Below, one piece after another: positions 14,758 to 23,900 of a stretch of DNA of 33,291 bases (its first letter is position 1; every line of letters begins with the position of its first letter). Under the pieces are notes generated by a model. That model saw nothing but the letters and a program-made list of their open reading frames with translations, searched no databases and was not told where the DNA came from. Source of the stretch: Acidobacteriota bacterium (GTDB lineage Bacteria > Acidobacteriota > Terriglobia > Bryobacterales > Bryobacteraceae); contig JACQDF010000198.1 of the NCBI GenBank assembly GCA_016201205.1, positions 1 through 33,291 of the forward strand, written 5' to 3'. Both the position numbers and the translations under genes were made by a program.

Positions 14758-16860
14758 ATGCTGATTCTACTCCTCTCGTTGACGCTATTTGCCCAGCGGC
14801 CGGACCCCGGACCTTCGCCACGGCCAAACCCGGATCGCGATGCCGCCCTGGCGCAGGTGGTTGCGGTAACCAGCGGCCAGCGCGAAGATGACCATCCGGC
14901 CATCGCCCAGCGTGACGGCACGGTGTGGATGACTTGGGTTTCTTATTCTGAAGCGGAGCACGCCGGCCACATTTATGCGCGCTCCTGGAAGGCGAATCAA
15001 TGGTCGCAGCCGGTGCGGGTCACCCAGACGGCGGGGGATTATCACAAGCCGGCGTTGGCGATCGACCGCGGAGGCGTTGTCGTTGTAGTCTGGCCGGCGC
15101 AAGTGCGAGGCAATTGGGATTTGTACGCCCGGCGGCGGCTGGCTTCGGGCGGCTGGTCGCCTGTCGAGCGGCTCACGACCGATGACGCGCCGGATGTGCT
15201 GCCGCAACTGGCATTCTCCGGCGCGCGCATGATGCTGGTATGGCAGTCGATGCGAAAGGCGAACCACGACATCCTGTACCGCGTCCATGAGAACGGCGCG
15301 TGGGGGCCGGAGGGCTTCGTGACTGAGAGCGCCGCCGGCGATTGGGAGCCGGTGATTGCGGCCACCGGAGACGGCGCTTTTCATGTTGCCTGGGACAGCT
15401 TCCGAGGGGACTATGATGTGCTGCTGCGGACGTGGCGCAACCGGCAGTGGTCGCCGGAGATGGCGGTGGCGGCATCAGCAAAGCTCGAGAACCACGTCTC
15501 GATCAGCTCGGATGCGCAGGACCGCGTCTGGCTGGCATGGGAGACCGGACCGGAGAACTGGGCGGCGGACTCGGCGGAAGGCGGCTTGCGGGCGCGGCGC
15601 GAAATCGGACTGGCGTGTCTGATGGACGGCAAACTGTACCGCGTGCCGGCGCCGGAAGCCGGAGCAAGGGGCTGGCAGGCGCCCCTGTTGGCGGCAAGCG
15701 GGGGCGGTGTACGCTTGCTGGCGCGCCAGCCGCTCAACAACAACTGGCTGACAGTGCAGGCGACAGCATGGACAGGGTCCGGCTGGGGGGCCTGGGAGAC
15801 GCTGCCGTACAGCGAAGGGCGCGTGGATCAGCGCATCGTGGCGGCGCCGCTCAGCGACGGGCGCATTCTGGCGGCTTACCCGGCGGGGTCTTCGCACAAC
15901 GTCGTGTACGCGAAGGTGTTTGCCGCAGTGAAAGAACCGATGCCACTCACGCCCATGGATGCCGCCAGAGCCAAAGCCGCGCCGCCGGCCCCGCCAAAGC
16001 ACCGCCTCCAAGGCTACACACTGGTATGGGGCGATCTGCACCGCCACACCGACATCTCCGAAGACGGCGGCATCCTCGACGGCTCGCTGATGGACGCGAT
16101 GCGCTACGCGCTCGATGCAGGCGGCCTCGACTTTCTGGGCATCACGGATCACACGCGCTACCTGCCGCGGCGTTACAACCTGTATCGCATCCAGCAGATC
16201 AACGACGCGTTCTACAAACCGGGCGCCTTTGCGCCGCTGCACGCTTATGAGCGCAGCCAGTATTCGCCGTGGGGCCACCGCAATGTCGTGCACCAGGAGC
16301 GCGATTTCACGCCGGTGCCCGCTTCCTACGATCTGGGTGATCCGGGAGTGAGCCCGTGGGGCCTGTTCGATGCGTTGCGCGGCGGCAAAGCGATGTCGAT
16401 CCCTCACACCTCCGCGTGGGGCAACAAGCAGGTGAGCTGGGATTACTTTGATCCACAGGTGGAGCGGCTGGTGGAGATCTACCAGGGCCTGCGCAGCACG
16501 TATGAGTATAATGGCGCGCCGGATCCGGCCGGCCGCGCGGTTTACGAAAAGGACTCGAAGAATTTCGTCTGGGATGCACTGGCGCGCGGCCGCAAGCTCG
16601 GCTTTATCGCCAGCTCCGACCACACCACGGTGCAGGGCGCGCCGGAGCTGAATGTGGCAGTCACCGGGACAGCAGAAATCGCGCGTGTGGATGTCATCAA
16701 GAATGGCGCTTTTGCCTACAACGTCGAGCCCAAGTCGCGTTCGGCGAAGTTCGTGTTTCGCGACCAGGGCTTCGAGGGCAAAGAGTCGTATTATTACGTG
16801 CGCGTGATCCAGACCGATCAGCAAATGGCGTGGTCGAGCCCGATTTGGGTGAAGCCTTAA
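14758..16860 (+). CDS. Secreted propeller-PHP/DUF3604-like metallohydrolase
   Basis: A 700-residue protein with a minimal signal peptide (MLILLLSLTLFAQ). Residues about 40-390 form repeated blades with WxxW/VWW cores (GTVWMTWVSYSE, GVVVVVWPAQVRGNWDLYAR, RMMLVWQSMR, AFHVAWDSFRGDYDV), a sialidase- or YVTN-like propeller. Residues about 420-700 are a PHP/DUF3604-type metal-dependent hydrolase: metal motif D426-L-H428-R-H430, then GITDHTRY, IPHTSAWG and IASSDHT. PHP enzymes cleave phosphoesters; DUF3604 members are mostly uncharacterised. The propeller probably binds a polymer or positions substrate (inference). The gene begins 3 bases after the AraC regulator, with a weak GAGAG ahead of the ATG. 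Confidence 0.82.
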   Translation: MLILLLSLTLFAQRPDPGPSPRPNPDRDAALAQVVAVTSGQREDDHPAIAQRDGTVWMTWVSYSEAEHAGHIYARSWKANQWSQPVRVTQTAGDYHKPALAIDRGGVVVVVWPAQVRGNWDLYARRRLASGGWSPVERLTTDDAPDVLPQLAFSGARMMLVWQSMRKANHDILYRVHENGAWGPEGFVTESAAGDWEPVIAATGDGAFHVAWDSFRGDYDVLLRTWRNRQWSPEMAVAASAKLENHVSISSDAQDRVWLAWETGPENWAADSAEGGLRARREIGLACLMDGKLYRVPAPEAGARGWQAPLLAASGGGVRLLARQPLNNNWLTVQATAWTGSGWGAWETLPYSEGRVDQRIVAAPLSDGRILAAYPAGSSHNVVYAKVFAAVKEPMPLTPMDAARAKAAPPAPPKHRLQGYTLVWGDLHRHTDISEDGGILDGSLMDAMRYALDAGGLDFLGITDHTRYLPRRYNLYRIQQINDAFYKPGAFAPLHAYERSQYSPWGHRNVVHQERDFTPVPASYDLGDPGVSPWGLFDALRGGKAMSIPHTSAWGNKQVSWDYFDPQVERLVEIYQGLRSTYEYNGAPDPAGRAVYEKDSKNFVWDALARGRKLGFIASSDHTTVQGAPELNVAVTGTAEIARVDVIKNGAFAYNVEPKSRSAKFVFRDQGFEGKESYYYVRVIQTDQQMAWSSPIWVKP

Positions 16861-16873
16861 GACGGCCGCGGGC

Positions 16874-18433
16874 TCAGGGCGCGCTTCCTCGCGACTGCGC
16901 TCCGGGGGCGCTTTCCGGAAGGCCAAATGCGTACAGGTAGCCATCGAATGTTACGGCGTAGATTTGCCCGCTGGAAAGGGCCAGGCCGCTGAAGTGCGTC
17001 CACCCCGGCACGGTCTTGCCGCTCGAGTAGAGCTGCTCACCGGTTTCGGCGTCGAACGCAAAGAGCACGGCATTTCCGGTCGGCGTGGAGGCGCGTTCTA
17101 AGGACGTAAGCAGACGCCCGCTCTCGTGAATCGAGGTCACGTTCTCTCCATTGGAGAGTGCAAACACGATCCCGTTGGCGACGATCAGCGGCTCGGCATA
17201 TTGCATATCCCTGGATCGCCACGCCGGCGCGAGCACGGGTTTGCCATCCTTCACGTCGAGCCGGAACGCCATCACGCTGCCGTTCGGGGTCGGGCCGTGA
17301 TGAGACGGGAATTCGGGCGAGCGGCTCGCCTGAGGCCCCCAGGCAGGAGCATAAAGCCAGCGCGTTCCTTTGGGATCCTCCCACGTGGACAGCGTTCCCC
17401 AAAAGCCGCGTCCGGCCAGGTTGACTTCTTCATTGGTGTAAAGAGGACTGCGAAACAGCGGGCTTCGGTGATCAGGTCCGCCAAGGGACCTGGCATCCAG
17501 CAGGTAGATCACCCCCTCCTTGCCGGCCGCCGCTACCAGCTCCCACTCCCGGAACGGGAACACAACCGGACTCATGCAACCCATGTCCAGGTCTTTCTTC
17601 GTAATCCAGGCGCGGTTGGCGGGCGTGTAGTAGTCGGCCAGCTTGAGGTGTTTGGAGGAGAGTCCCAGCACCGTGTCCGAGAATTTGCCGGCGGCGGGGT
17701 CCCACGGCCCGTCGCCCGTCTCAGCGTACACATGACCGTCGGATCCTACAGCGACGCCGGCGCGTCCCCAGATGCCTGCCCCTGCCGTGGATGCCTGGAA
17801 AGACGTCACCGGGCGCCGTGGATCGGTCAGATCCATGACATACACGCCCGACTTTGCGCCATTGCAGCCTTGCGAGAGGGCGGTGTACAACAGGCCGTCC
17901 GCCAGATTCAAGCTCCAGTTCTTCGAGAACGGCGGAACAAACTGAACTGGCGGCTTGCGGTCCTCTCCATTCACGGCGTTGAGCGAATGCAGCTTGCCGT
18001 CGCTGGCGATCGCATAGACAGTCCAGTTCCACATGCGCTTCTCGATGACCGGCGTCGCGTTCAGCGCATTGGGGCACAAGAAGGACGGTCTCATTTTCGG
18101 AACGCCTTCGGTGACAAGTTGTTTGCGCCACAGGAGCTTGCCGGTATCGGCATCCACGGCAAAAACGACATCCCGGCTGCCGGCCACAACGACGATGTCG
18201 ACGAAGCCGCGAGGCGTTACGGCCCGCTCCAGGACCAGCGGGACGGTCAGGAAATTCAGCTCGTTCGGCTCGTTTTCGAGGTGAACCTTCCAAAGGAGTT
18301 TGAGCCGCCTGACGTTCTCCTTGGTGATCGCCGTTTCCTCTTTCGCCCAACCCGTGCGCTGCGGGTCGCCGCTAAAGGTGAGCCAGTCGGCCGCCGGCAA
18401 TGCGGCGGCCAGAACGAAGATTGCCATGTGCAC
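16874..18433 (-). CDS. Exported PQQ-type beta-propeller protein
   Basis: A 519-residue protein with PQQ/quinoprotein-like blades: VVFAVDADTGKLLWRKQL near the start, SDGKLHSLNAVNG, GVIYLLDARSLGG, VLFAFDAETGEQLYSSG and GQIYAVTFDGYLYAFGLP at the end. The N-terminus (MAIFVLAAALPAADW) is a short export signal. Two starts are possible: GTG at 18433, five bases from a GAGG, or ATG at 18427. The GTG is given because of ribosome-binding-site spacing; only two residues differ. It lacks the fused cytochrome seen in PQQ alcohol dehydrogenases, so it may be a quinoprotein dehydrogenase or simply a binding propeller. It is the third gene of a unit with the ThuA and TIM-barrel genes. Confidence 0.85.
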   Translation of the reverse strand: MHMAIFVLAAALPAADWLTFSGDPQRTGWAKEETAITKENVRRLKLLWKVHLENEPNELNFLTVPLVLERAVTPRGFVDIVVVAGSRDVVFAVDADTGKLLWRKQLVTEGVPKMRPSFLCPNALNATPVIEKRMWNWTVYAIASDGKLHSLNAVNGEDRKPPVQFVPPFSKNWSLNLADGLLYTALSQGCNGAKSGVYVMDLTDPRRPVTSFQASTAGAGIWGRAGVAVGSDGHVYAETGDGPWDPAAGKFSDTVLGLSSKHLKLADYYTPANRAWITKKDLDMGCMSPVVFPFREWELVAAAGKEGVIYLLDARSLGGPDHRSPLFRSPLYTNEEVNLAGRGFWGTLSTWEDPKGTRWLYAPAWGPQASRSPEFPSHHGPTPNGSVMAFRLDVKDGKPVLAPAWRSRDMQYAEPLIVANGIVFALSNGENVTSIHESGRLLTSLERASTPTGNAVLFAFDAETGEQLYSSGKTVPGWTHFSGLALSSGQIYAVTFDGYLYAFGLPESAPGAQSRGSAP

Positions 18434-18440
18434 AACAGCC

Positions 18441-19139
18441 TCACTTCCCGCGGCCCAAGGCCCAGAGGATGCCGCTGCTTAAGAGTTCGATGTAGTTGGG
18501 ATCTTGTTGCGATCTTTGATCGTGCCCGAACGTCATGGCAAAGACCCGCCCCTTTGAATAGGTCTTGGTCCATACTTCGGGCTCGGCGCTATCGCGTTTC
18601 TCGTAGGTTTTGCAGGTGCGGATCAGAACGTGCATCGAGGGGTCCCGGCGATCCACCAGATACGGTTCGTCGGTCAGCTCGAAGGTGAAAGGAAGCCGGG
18701 AGACAACGGGATTCGAGGCATCGGCGGCCTCGACACACATCGGTCCGAAACGCGCGTGACCCGGGACAAAGGCTCCCAGCAGGCGATGGAATTCCGGCCA
18801 GGATTGAAAACACCAGAAGGTGCAATGGAGAGCCACAAGCGGAAGACCTCCACGCACCGCGCCAAGCAGTCCCTCTTTCTGTCGATCGGAGAGTTCGGTT
18901 TGCTGGCAAAGGTTCAGCATCAGCAGATCGAACTTGCTCAACTCTTCCGCACGCAGGAGGTGAAGGTCCTTCGTAATGTGAAATTCGATCGGGACGGCGC
19001 CCGCCATTTTTTTCCGCAAGGCGTCCGCCAGCACCCGCGGGGCCTCGTCGTAGTCGTGGTAATCGCCACCCACAAGGAACAGCACCCTGACGGGCGCAGG
19101 CTGGAAGAGCGGCAGCAGGAGAGCGACTGCCGGCCACAT
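18441..19139 (-). CDS. ThuA-domain protein
   Basis: A 232-residue ThuA-like protein of the glutamine-amidotransferase-like fold. It has a signal-like N-terminus (MWPAVALLLPLFQPA), VRVLFLVGGDYHDYDEAP, FDLLMLNLCQQTELSD, LVALHCTFWCFQSWPEFHRLLG and a C-terminal KGRVFAMTFGHDQRSQQDPNYIELL. ThuA proteins are linked to trehalose or sucrose oxidation in rhizobia and to sugar degradation in Planctomycetes and Acidobacteria; the precise reaction is often unknown. The start ATG forms a TGATG overlap with the stop of the TIM-barrel gene, and the propeller gene begins a few bases after its stop. The three together suggest a keto-sugar or sugar-acid utilisation set (inference). Confidence 0.88.
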   Translation of the reverse strand: MWPAVALLLPLFQPAPVRVLFLVGGDYHDYDEAPRVLADALRKKMAGAVPIEFHITKDLHLLRAEELSKFDLLMLNLCQQTELSDRQKEGLLGAVRGGLPLVALHCTFWCFQSWPEFHRLLGAFVPGHARFGPMCVEAADASNPVVSRLPFTFELTDEPYLVDRRDPSMHVLIRTCKTYEKRDSAEPEVWTKTYSKGRVFAMTFGHDQRSQQDPNYIELLSSGILWALGRGK

Positions 19140-19999
19140 CAGGCGACCGCCGCTTTCACCAGCAGCCCGCGCAGCCAGTTGACACTCGGGTGCAGGATCT
19201 CATCGGCGCCCTCGCATTCGATCGACAGCACGCCGTTCCAGCCGGTGTCCTGCAAGTAGCGGATGCAGGCCTCGATATTTCGAGCATTGACGCCTGCGCC
19301 GATGGATGCCAGCGACGTCGCGATACCGGTCGATTCGCCACGCACGGCGGCCGCCAGCTCAGCGCTCACATCCTTGACGTGGCAGTGCGACACCCACTTG
19401 CGGACGCCTTTCAGGAACTCCAGCGGGTCGTTGCCGGAGATGTACGTGTTTCCTGTGTCGAAGTTCACCCGCAGGTATTCGGATTCGAAGAAACCCATGA
19501 TGCGCCGCATGGTTTCGAGATTGGTCGTATAAGGACCATGGGTCTCGACGTTGACGATCACCTTGTGCTCTTCGGCCGTCTCGAGGATCAGCCGCAGGTT
19601 ATGCTTCATCAACGCCAGGATCTCCTCGTCCGTGTACCCTTCAGGCTTGGCGGCGCCGTCGGTGGTATCGACGCAGGGGCAGCCGATGGCCTCCGCGAAG
19701 AGAATCGCGCGGCGGACGTAGGGCACGCCGTAGGGGCCGGTATCCGGGCTGGTCAGCGGATAGGCAGCGTCGATTTGCGAGACCTGCAAGCCTTTGGAAT
19801 CCAGGTAGCGGCGCAACTTCGCCGGGTCGGTGGAAAGCGGCAAGTGAGGGCTGTAGCCGAGAGCCTGGATGAAGTACTGGCCATCGAACACACCAAACTC
19901 GATGCAATCCAGGCCTAGCTCGACGGCGGCATTCACAGCCACCTCGAACGGCTTGTCGAGGTGGCGCCAGTTATCGCTGTGCATTCCTAAACGGATCAT
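19139..19999 (-). CDS. Sugar phosphate isomerase/epimerase (xylose-isomerase-like TIM barrel)
   Basis: A 286-residue AP-endonuclease-2/xylose-isomerase-like TIM barrel. The four usual divalent-metal ligands are visible: E152 (VNVETHG), D181 (NFDTGN), H207 (SHCHVKD) and E261 (LSIECEG). No signal peptide, so cytoplasmic. Family members isomerise or epimerise sugars, inositols and hydroxypyruvate-type substrates; the exact one cannot be read. A strong GGAGGT lies seven bases before the ATG, and a good sigma-70 type promoter is at 20056-20084, so this is the first gene of the unit, followed by the ThuA and propeller genes. Confidence 0.9.
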   Translation of the reverse strand: MIRLGMHSDNWRHLDKPFEVAVNAAVELGLDCIEFGVFDGQYFIQALGYSPHLPLSTDPAKLRRYLDSKGLQVSQIDAAYPLTSPDTGPYGVPYVRRAILFAEAIGCPCVDTTDGAAKPEGYTDEEILALMKHNLRLILETAEEHKVIVNVETHGPYTTNLETMRRIMGFFESEYLRVNFDTGNTYISGNDPLEFLKGVRKWVSHCHVKDVSAELAAAVRGESTGIATSLASIGAGVNARNIEACIRYLQDTGWNGVLSIECEGADEILHPSVNWLRGLLVKAAVA

Positions 20000-20055
20000 G
20001 AAAACACCTCCAAATGAGTTGAACTATGACGAGTCACCGCGCAATGTTTGCCAAC

Positions 20056-20084
20056 AGGATATGCACATCGAGAAGTCAAGTCAA
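20056..20084 (-). promoter_or_regulatory. Sigma-70-like promoter for the isomerase-ThuA-propeller unit
   Basis: On the minus strand TTGACT (20084-20079) is followed by exactly 17 nt and TATCCT (20061-20056). Transcription would start near 20049, giving a leader of about 50 nt that contains the GGAGGT site of the gene starting at 19999. This is the only promoter in the window with both boxes and ideal spacing. Confidence 0.6.
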
Positions 20085-20135
20085 TCCCCCTGAATGCCGC
20101 AATGCTGCAATGCCGCATCCATCCCGCCGCGCCCT

Positions 20136-20141
20136 TAGAAT
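20136..20141 (+). promoter_or_regulatory. Candidate -10 box for a leaderless mRNA (hydrolase gene)
   Basis: TAGAAT lies 8 nt before the ATG at 20150. The purine run AGAGAAGG between them touches the ATG and is too close to act as a normal Shine-Dalgarno. No -35 is evident. Confidence 0.3.
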
Positions 20142-20149
20142 AGAGAAGG

Positions 20150-20911
20150 ATGGTTCAGCGCGTCGAGTTCCGCAACTCACGAGGGCTGCGCCTGGCGGGC
20201 GAGTTTTATCGCGCCGGCTCAAATTCCACTGTGGTGATGGCCCACGGCTTCACCAGTGACAGGTCGTCTTCTGGCCGGTTCCCTCTGTTCGCGTCCGCTC
20301 TCAATCGGGCCGGATACGACGCACTTGCATTCGACTTCACCGGCTGCGGGGAGAGCGACAACGAAACGCTGACCATGGGCAAACAGACGGAGGACCTTCA
20401 CGCGGCCGTCCAGTTTGCTTATTCTTACGGGCTGGAGCACGTTGCTCTTCTCGGCAACAGCCTCGGAGGCCTGGTCTGCCTTCGCGCGTATTCTCCCGAC
20501 ATCGTGACGATGGTGCTGCTGGGCGCGGCCACCGGCCCGGTGCACTACCAGTGGGACGCATACTTTTCTCCCGAGCAGATGCGGGAGCTGCGCGTAACCG
20601 GCCGCATCACAATCCACAAGACGGAGGGCGCTCGCCGCTGGGTTGTCGTCGAGCGGCAGTTGCTTCTGGATTTCGAGCAGATCGATCAGCCACAGTTGCT
20701 CTCGGCGGTGAATTGCCCGGTTCTCCTCATCCACGGAGATGACGACGACGAAGAGCGCCAGTTGCTGCTGCGATCCCGGCAGGGGATGGAGTACCTGCCG
20801 CCGGGTTCTCGCCTGGAAGTGATCCAAGGCGCCGGGCACGGGTTCCGGAGCCATCTGGACGCGGTCGTCCAGTTGCTGCTCGGTTGGGTGCAACAGCACA
20901 TGCCTATTTAG
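20150..20911 (+). CDS. Cytoplasmic alpha/beta hydrolase
   Basis: A 253-residue alpha/beta hydrolase. The fold landmarks are in order: VVMAHGFTSD (oxyanion strand), AFDFTGCGESD, the nucleophile elbow GNSLGG (Ser), the acid strand VLLIHGDDDDEE and the histidine in GAGHGF. There is no signal peptide. The set resembles small serine esterases/acyl hydrolases, and the substrate is open. It stands alone between a divergent isomerase operon and a converging receptor gene (12 bases between stops, no clear terminator). Confidence 0.88.
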   Translation: MVQRVEFRNSRGLRLAGEFYRAGSNSTVVMAHGFTSDRSSSGRFPLFASALNRAGYDALAFDFTGCGESDNETLTMGKQTEDLHAAVQFAYSYGLEHVALLGNSLGGLVCLRAYSPDIVTMVLLGAATGPVHYQWDAYFSPEQMRELRVTGRITIHKTEGARRWVVVERQLLLDFEQIDQPQLLSAVNCPVLLIHGDDDDEERQLLLRSRQGMEYLPPGSRLEVIQGAGHGFRSHLDAVVQLLLGWVQQHMPI

Positions 20912-20923
20912 CGGCCCCCTCTC

Positions 20924-23900
20924 TCAAAACAGCACCTTCAGCCCAAACTGCACCTGCCGAGCCGCATTGGACGTCCCCGTGATCTGCCCGAACTGCACCG
21001 CGCTCAGATTCTGGTTTGGCTCCCCAAAGCTCGGCGTGTTGGTCAGATTGAAGGACTCAGCCCGGAACTGAAGCGACAGGCCCTCCCTCAGGCTGAAGTT
21101 CTTGAACAGCGAGTAGTCGAGATTCTTCAGTCCCGGAGCCCGCGCATCGGGCAGCGTCCGGCCCAAACTGCCGAAGGTGAACGGGGCAGGCAGCGCGAAC
21201 GCCGTCTTGTCGAAGTACTGCGTCAGCCGGCTCTCCACCGGCCCCTCGAGCTTCGCGCTCTTCCCGGTGCTGTTCGGACGAAGCACGTTGCCGCCGGAGT
21301 TCGATGTGTTGGTCGTGGTCAGCGCCAGAGGCGGGCCCTTCTGGAACGCAACGATGCCGTTCATCTGCCAGCCGCCCACAAAGGCATCCACGATCCGGTT
21401 CCACCCCGAGCCGAACCTACGCCCGCGCCCGAATGGCAGCTCGTAGACGAAGCTGGCCACGAAGCGCTGCGAAATATCGTTTGCGGAAATCGAGCGCTCG
21501 GCGCGCCGGTTGTTGATGTTTTGAACGTTCGCGTTGCGCCCCAGGTTCGAGATGATCGAGAAGTCGTCGATCAGCTTGGCGTCGGTGTACGAAACCAGCA
21601 GGCCCAACCCCGAGCTGAAGCGCTTCTCCACCTTGATTTGCAGGGAGTGATAGATGGAAGAGGCGCCCGTCCAGTACAAGGGGTTCACCGTGGTGAATTG
21701 CGGGAAGGACCGCAGCAGGAAACTCTGCGGCACCGTGGCCGTGGCCAGCGGTCCGCTCGGGATGATCCCGAAGAAAGGATTCCGCACTGGCTGCTGCAAC
21801 TGGCTGCCGAGCGCCAATTGCTGGATCGTCAACTGGTTGAGATTGGCGGTGCCCTCCCCGGTCTGCGTCAGGTGCAACCCGTGGCTGCCGACGTAGCCCG
21901 CCTCCACCAGCAGGTTCCCGCGCATTTGCTGCTGGATGTTCAAGCTCCAGTTCTCACTGTACGGCACCACGCTGTCACCCTTCAGGCTGGCGCTGATCGT
22001 CGAGCCGGCGGCCGTCAACAGTCCCTGCGTATTGCCCACCACCGGAGTCAAGCCGTCCGGGAACGGATTGCGCAGATAATTCGTGGGCGTGACTCCGTTC
22101 TGGCTGCCGATGAACTGCGTGTCGCTGCGGTACCCGAAGTTTCCCACCGTGCCTCCCGCGGCTCGCAGCGACGGCGCGTAGAAGATGCCGCCCCCGCCGC
22201 GGATCACCGTGTTCCGGAACGCCTGATAAGCAAAACCGAACCGCGGCGCAAAGTTGTTCCTGTCCGCCTCAAACTGCTGCGCGCTGACCCCGCTCACCCC
22301 GGCAAACACCAACCCGCCTTTCAGGTTCGGCGACCCCGCGGGACCGGCCAGCGGCGATGCTGCCAGCGGGTCAAAGACGTTGATCCGGTTGTACCGTTCA
22401 TGGCGCGGAATCTCGAGCTCATACCGCAGGCCAAGATTGAGCGTCAGCTTATTGCTCACCTTCCAGTCGTCGGCCACGTACCAGGCCCAGTACGTGCTCT
22501 GCGTGGATACGCATTTGAAGCACTTGGTCATGACGCCGCCTCCCAGGCCGAGCAGCATCGACGCCATGCCGTCGCCCGCCGTGGCGGTCGCCTGGTTGGG
22601 GTTTGGCCCCTGCGTCAAGCTTCGGTCGAAATTGAAGTTCCCCACCGCATCGGTGACCTCGCTGTTGTTCACACGCACCAGCCGCGCTTCGAAACCGAAC
22701 TTCAGAAACTGCCGCGTCAGAACCTTGCTGTTATTCAGGCTCCAGTTGTGCGTCTCAAACGCGTTGCGCCGGAAGAACGAGCTGGCGCCGAGAGCAAGAT
22801 ACCCGGCCGGTGAGAACGTCGGGAAATAGATGCCGTCGGCGTTCGCCTTGATGTAGCCCGGCATGCCCAGTTGCGTCGGATCGAATCCGGCGCTGCGCGG
22901 GCTGAATTTCAGCAGCGTTCGCCCGAATCCGTATCGAAAATCGATCAGGAAGGTCGGCCGAAGATTGTGCGTGTAATCGAATGCCGCGTTGTTGGCGATC
23001 TGGGGCTGATAGGAGCCGCCTTGCGCCACGGCGATGTCGGCGGGAAAGCGGTTCTCCAACATCTGATTGAAATTGCGATGAGAAACGCGGATGAAGAACC
23101 GGTTGCGTTCGTTGATGTTCTCGTCGCCCTTGATGTCGAACTGGTTGCTGTCGGTGGGCAGCGTTCCCGGGAGTGCGAGGTTGTTGGCGCCGGTGAACCT
23201 GTCGCCTGTCCGGTTGGGTAGCGGGTAGTATTTCACGACGTTGCGCGCCACCGGGTCCATGCGGGACACCGGGATGAGGTTTGCCGGGAATGCCTGCCGC
23301 ACAAAGCCGCTGCCTGCCGCCGCGGTCGTTACCGGGTCGAAGATCACGATCTGCGCGCCGTTGGCGTTCAGCGTCTGGGAAAAGTCGCCCCCGCGCTGCA
23401 ATTCCGCGGGCACGGTTGTGGTGAGGTTGCCCTGCGAGCGTTCCTTCAGACCTTCGAAGGCGGCGAAAAAGAAAGTGCGGTTGCGCCCGTGATAGAGACG
23501 GGGAATCCAGACTGGCCCGCCGGCCGAGACGCCATACTGGTTCCGTTTGAAGTTCGCAAGCGGCAGCCCGCGCTGGTTGGCGAAGAAGCCGTTGGCGTCG
23601 AGCTTCGAATTGCGCACGAACTCGAACAGGCTCCCATGGAGCTGGTTCGTCCCCGACTTGAACACCAGATTGATGATGCCGCCGCTCGAACGGCCAAATT
23701 CGGCCGAGTAGCTGTTGGTCTGCACCTTGAATTCCTGCACCGAGTCCACCGAGGGGTAGACGGTGAAGCCCTGGATCGGGTTCACCAGCGGCGGGGAGGA
23801 TGGGATGCCGTCGGCCAGAATCTCGTTGGCGCCGGGCCGGCCTCCGTTGATGGAGATATTGGCTTGGTTGAACTGCGGCGCCACGTTGCCGATCACGCCC

